NCBI GenBank assembly: GCA_947456845.1
Contig: CANGUJ010000203.1
Span: 1-7,110, forward strand
Source of the DNA: Burkholderiales bacterium
GTDB taxonomy: Bacteria > Pseudomonadota > Gammaproteobacteria > Burkholderiales > JAEUOS01
Direction of reading: 5' to 3'
DNA length: 7,110 nt
The notes under the pieces were generated by a model. The model did no database searches. It was given only the letters and a program-made list of their open reading frames with translations, and had not been told where the DNA came from. Of the stretch, positions 6,422 through 7,110 are shown piece by piece. Positions within the stretch are counted from its first letter, which is position 1; every line of letters starts with the position of its first letter. The translations under genes and the position numbers were made by a program.

Positions 6422-6451
6422 GCCCCGACGCGAGTTGGGGCTTTTTTTATT
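6422..6451 (+). terminator. Intrinsic (Rho-independent) terminator touching the pth start
   Basis: GCCCCGAC (6422-6429) pairs with GTTGGGGC (6434-6441), 8 bp with one G-U wobble, closed by a GNRA-type GCGA tetraloop and followed by seven T residues (6442-6448), then ATT. Stem, loop and U-tract are all of classic form. It should stop transcripts arriving from prs-rplY. The pth ATG starts at 6452, so any pth message must read through it or begin within it, and the only G-rich stretch near the pth start (GGGG 6437-6440) is locked in its 3' arm. Confidence 0.88.
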
Positions 6452-7030
6452 ATGGCCATTCGCTTGATCGTAGGGCTGGGCAACATCGGACCGGAGTACG
6501 AGGACACGCGCCACAACGCCGGGTTCTGGCTAGCCGACAGGGTGGCGCGCGCGCTCGGCGCGACCTTCCACAAGGAAAAGGGCTTTCACGGCGAAGTCGC
6601 CAAGGCCGGCCGCGCCTTCTTGCTCAAGCCTTCCACCTACATGAACCGCTCCGGCCAGGCGGTCGCGGCGCTGGCCGGGTTCTACAAGATCGCGCCGGAC
6701 GAGATCCTTGTGGCGCATGACGAACTCGACCTGCCGCCCGGTGCGGTGAAGATGAAGCAGGGCGGCGGGCATGCGGGCCATAACGGCTTGCGCGACATCC
6801 AGGCGCGTCTCGGCAGCAGCGACTTCTGGCGCGTGCGCATCGGCATCGGCCACCCGCGCGAACTGAAGCTCGAGCAGGAGGTGGCCGATTTTGTCCTGCA
6901 CCGCGCCAGCCGCGAGCACCAGGCACTGATCGACGACTGCGTAGCGCGCGCCGCAGAGGTGATGCCCGAGGCCGTCAACGGCAGCATGCAGGTGGCCACC
7001 ATGAAGCTGCACGCGAAGAAAAAGGCGTGA
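6452..7030 (+). CDS. pth: Peptidyl-tRNA hydrolase
   Basis: Pth cleaves the ester bond of peptidyl-tRNAs that drop off the ribosome, recycling tRNA in the cytosol; it is essential in E. coli. The 192-residue product is of normal size (E. coli 194). The substrate and catalytic residues are all present: Asn11 in VGLGN, catalytic His21 in TRHNAG (19-24), Asn65 in YMN, Asp90 in AHDELDLPPG, and Asn111 in GHNG, followed by RIGIGHP (129-135). Residue 12 is Ile where the family normally has Pro (GNPG), so the loop beside Asn11 is slightly unusual. ATG 6452 gives the standard N-terminus; an in-frame TTG at 6395 would run translation through the terminator hairpin and add 19 unrelated residues. No good Shine-Dalgarno sequence precedes the ATG. 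Expression probably depends on readthrough from rplY or on an unseen promoter. Confidence 0.96.
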   Translation: MAIRLIVGLGNIGPEYEDTRHNAGFWLADRVARALGATFHKEKGFHGEVAKAGRAFLLKPSTYMNRSGQAVAALAGFYKIAPDEILVAHDELDLPPGAVKMKQGGGHAGHNGLRDIQARLGSSDFWRVRIGIGHPRELKLEQEVADFVLHRASREHQALIDDCVARAAEVMPEAVNGSMQVATMKLHAKKKA

Positions 7031-7110
7031 CGCGCGCCATCACCGTCAAGCTCGGCGCGCGGGCCCGCGCGCACATCGCCGCGCACGGGCTCGCGCCGGC
7101 CGACGTCGCC
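7027..7110 (+). CDS. Start of a gene, possibly patatin-like phospholipase, 3' end missing
   Basis: A GTG at 7027 overlaps the pth stop (GTGA) and the frame stays open to the window end, giving 28 residues. The stretch AGPRAL-like GARARAHIA followed by HGLAPADVA resembles the N-terminal lead-in of bacterial patatin-like phospholipases, in which the oxyanion segment (GAAGGPK type) would follow just outside the window. That match is from memory of the family pattern and is only suggestive. AAAAAGG ahead of the GTG is a weak ribosome-binding site. The residues do not fit YchF, the GTPase that often follows pth in related genomes. The overlap suggests translational coupling with pth. Confidence 0.5.
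   Translation, partial: MTRAITVKLGARARAHIAAHGLAPADVA

Noticed and set aside
6395..6451. Upstream in-frame TTG start for pth
   Set aside because: It would place the intrinsic terminator inside the coding sequence and add 19 residues not found in Pth; ATG 6452 gives the family N-terminus.
6448..6453. TATTAT as a -10 box for pth
   Set aside because: It overlaps the pth ATG, so a transcript from it would start inside the gene, and no fitting -35 hexamer exists 17 bp upstream.
1..7110. Search for mobile elements, CRISPR arrays, toxin-antitoxin pairs or an unknown accessory system
   Set aside because: No transposase, integrase, terminal repeats, regular spacer array or foreign-looking composition was seen. 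The genes form a conserved housekeeping block.

Overview
The window is a GC-rich (by eye about two thirds G+C), tightly packed stretch of bacterial chromosome with every supported gene on the + strand. Gene content and order point to a betaproteobacterium, plausibly of the Azoarcus/Thauera (Rhodocyclales) type. TPR protein, lolB, ispE, tRNA-Gln(TTG), prs, a long CTC-type rplY and pth form a housekeeping block that is well conserved in beta- and gammaproteobacteria; a very similar order is known from Pseudomonas. The genus-level placement is inference from recall, not from a search.

Layout. Positions 1-1584 carry the 3' part of a TPR-repeat protein gene whose start lies off the window. It overlaps lolB (1581-2183, outer-membrane lipoprotein receptor) through a TTGA junction. 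A 102-bp gap with a weak terminator-like hairpin and a good extended -10 element leads to an MFS transporter gene (about 2286-3557). ispE (3562-4431) follows after 4 bp. tRNA-Gln lies at 4450-4526, then prs (4573-5523). A 133-bp gap holds a five-unit 10/11-bp repeat, a GC hairpin and a small hairpin that encloses the Shine-Dalgarno sequence of rplY (5657-6343). The next 108-bp gap holds three successive hairpins. The third is a textbook intrinsic terminator whose U-tract ends 3 bp before the pth ATG (6452-7030). A last gene opens at 7027 by a GTGA overlap and runs off the window; its first 28 residues resemble the start of patatin-like phospholipases.

Function. The genes serve core processes: lipoprotein insertion in the outer membrane (LolB), isoprenoid precursor synthesis (IspE), PRPP supply (Prs), 5S rRNA binding in the 50S subunit (L25), rescue of peptidyl-tRNA (Pth) and a glutamine tRNA. 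The last three link this locus to translation. The MFS gene is the one member with no evident connection.

I found no mobile element, CRISPR array, defence cassette or new enzymatic system. The points worth a second look are in the gaps: the periodic repeat and hairpins ahead of rplY, and the three-hairpin array that ends in a terminator touching the pth start codon. No stretch over 300 bases lacks a gene.
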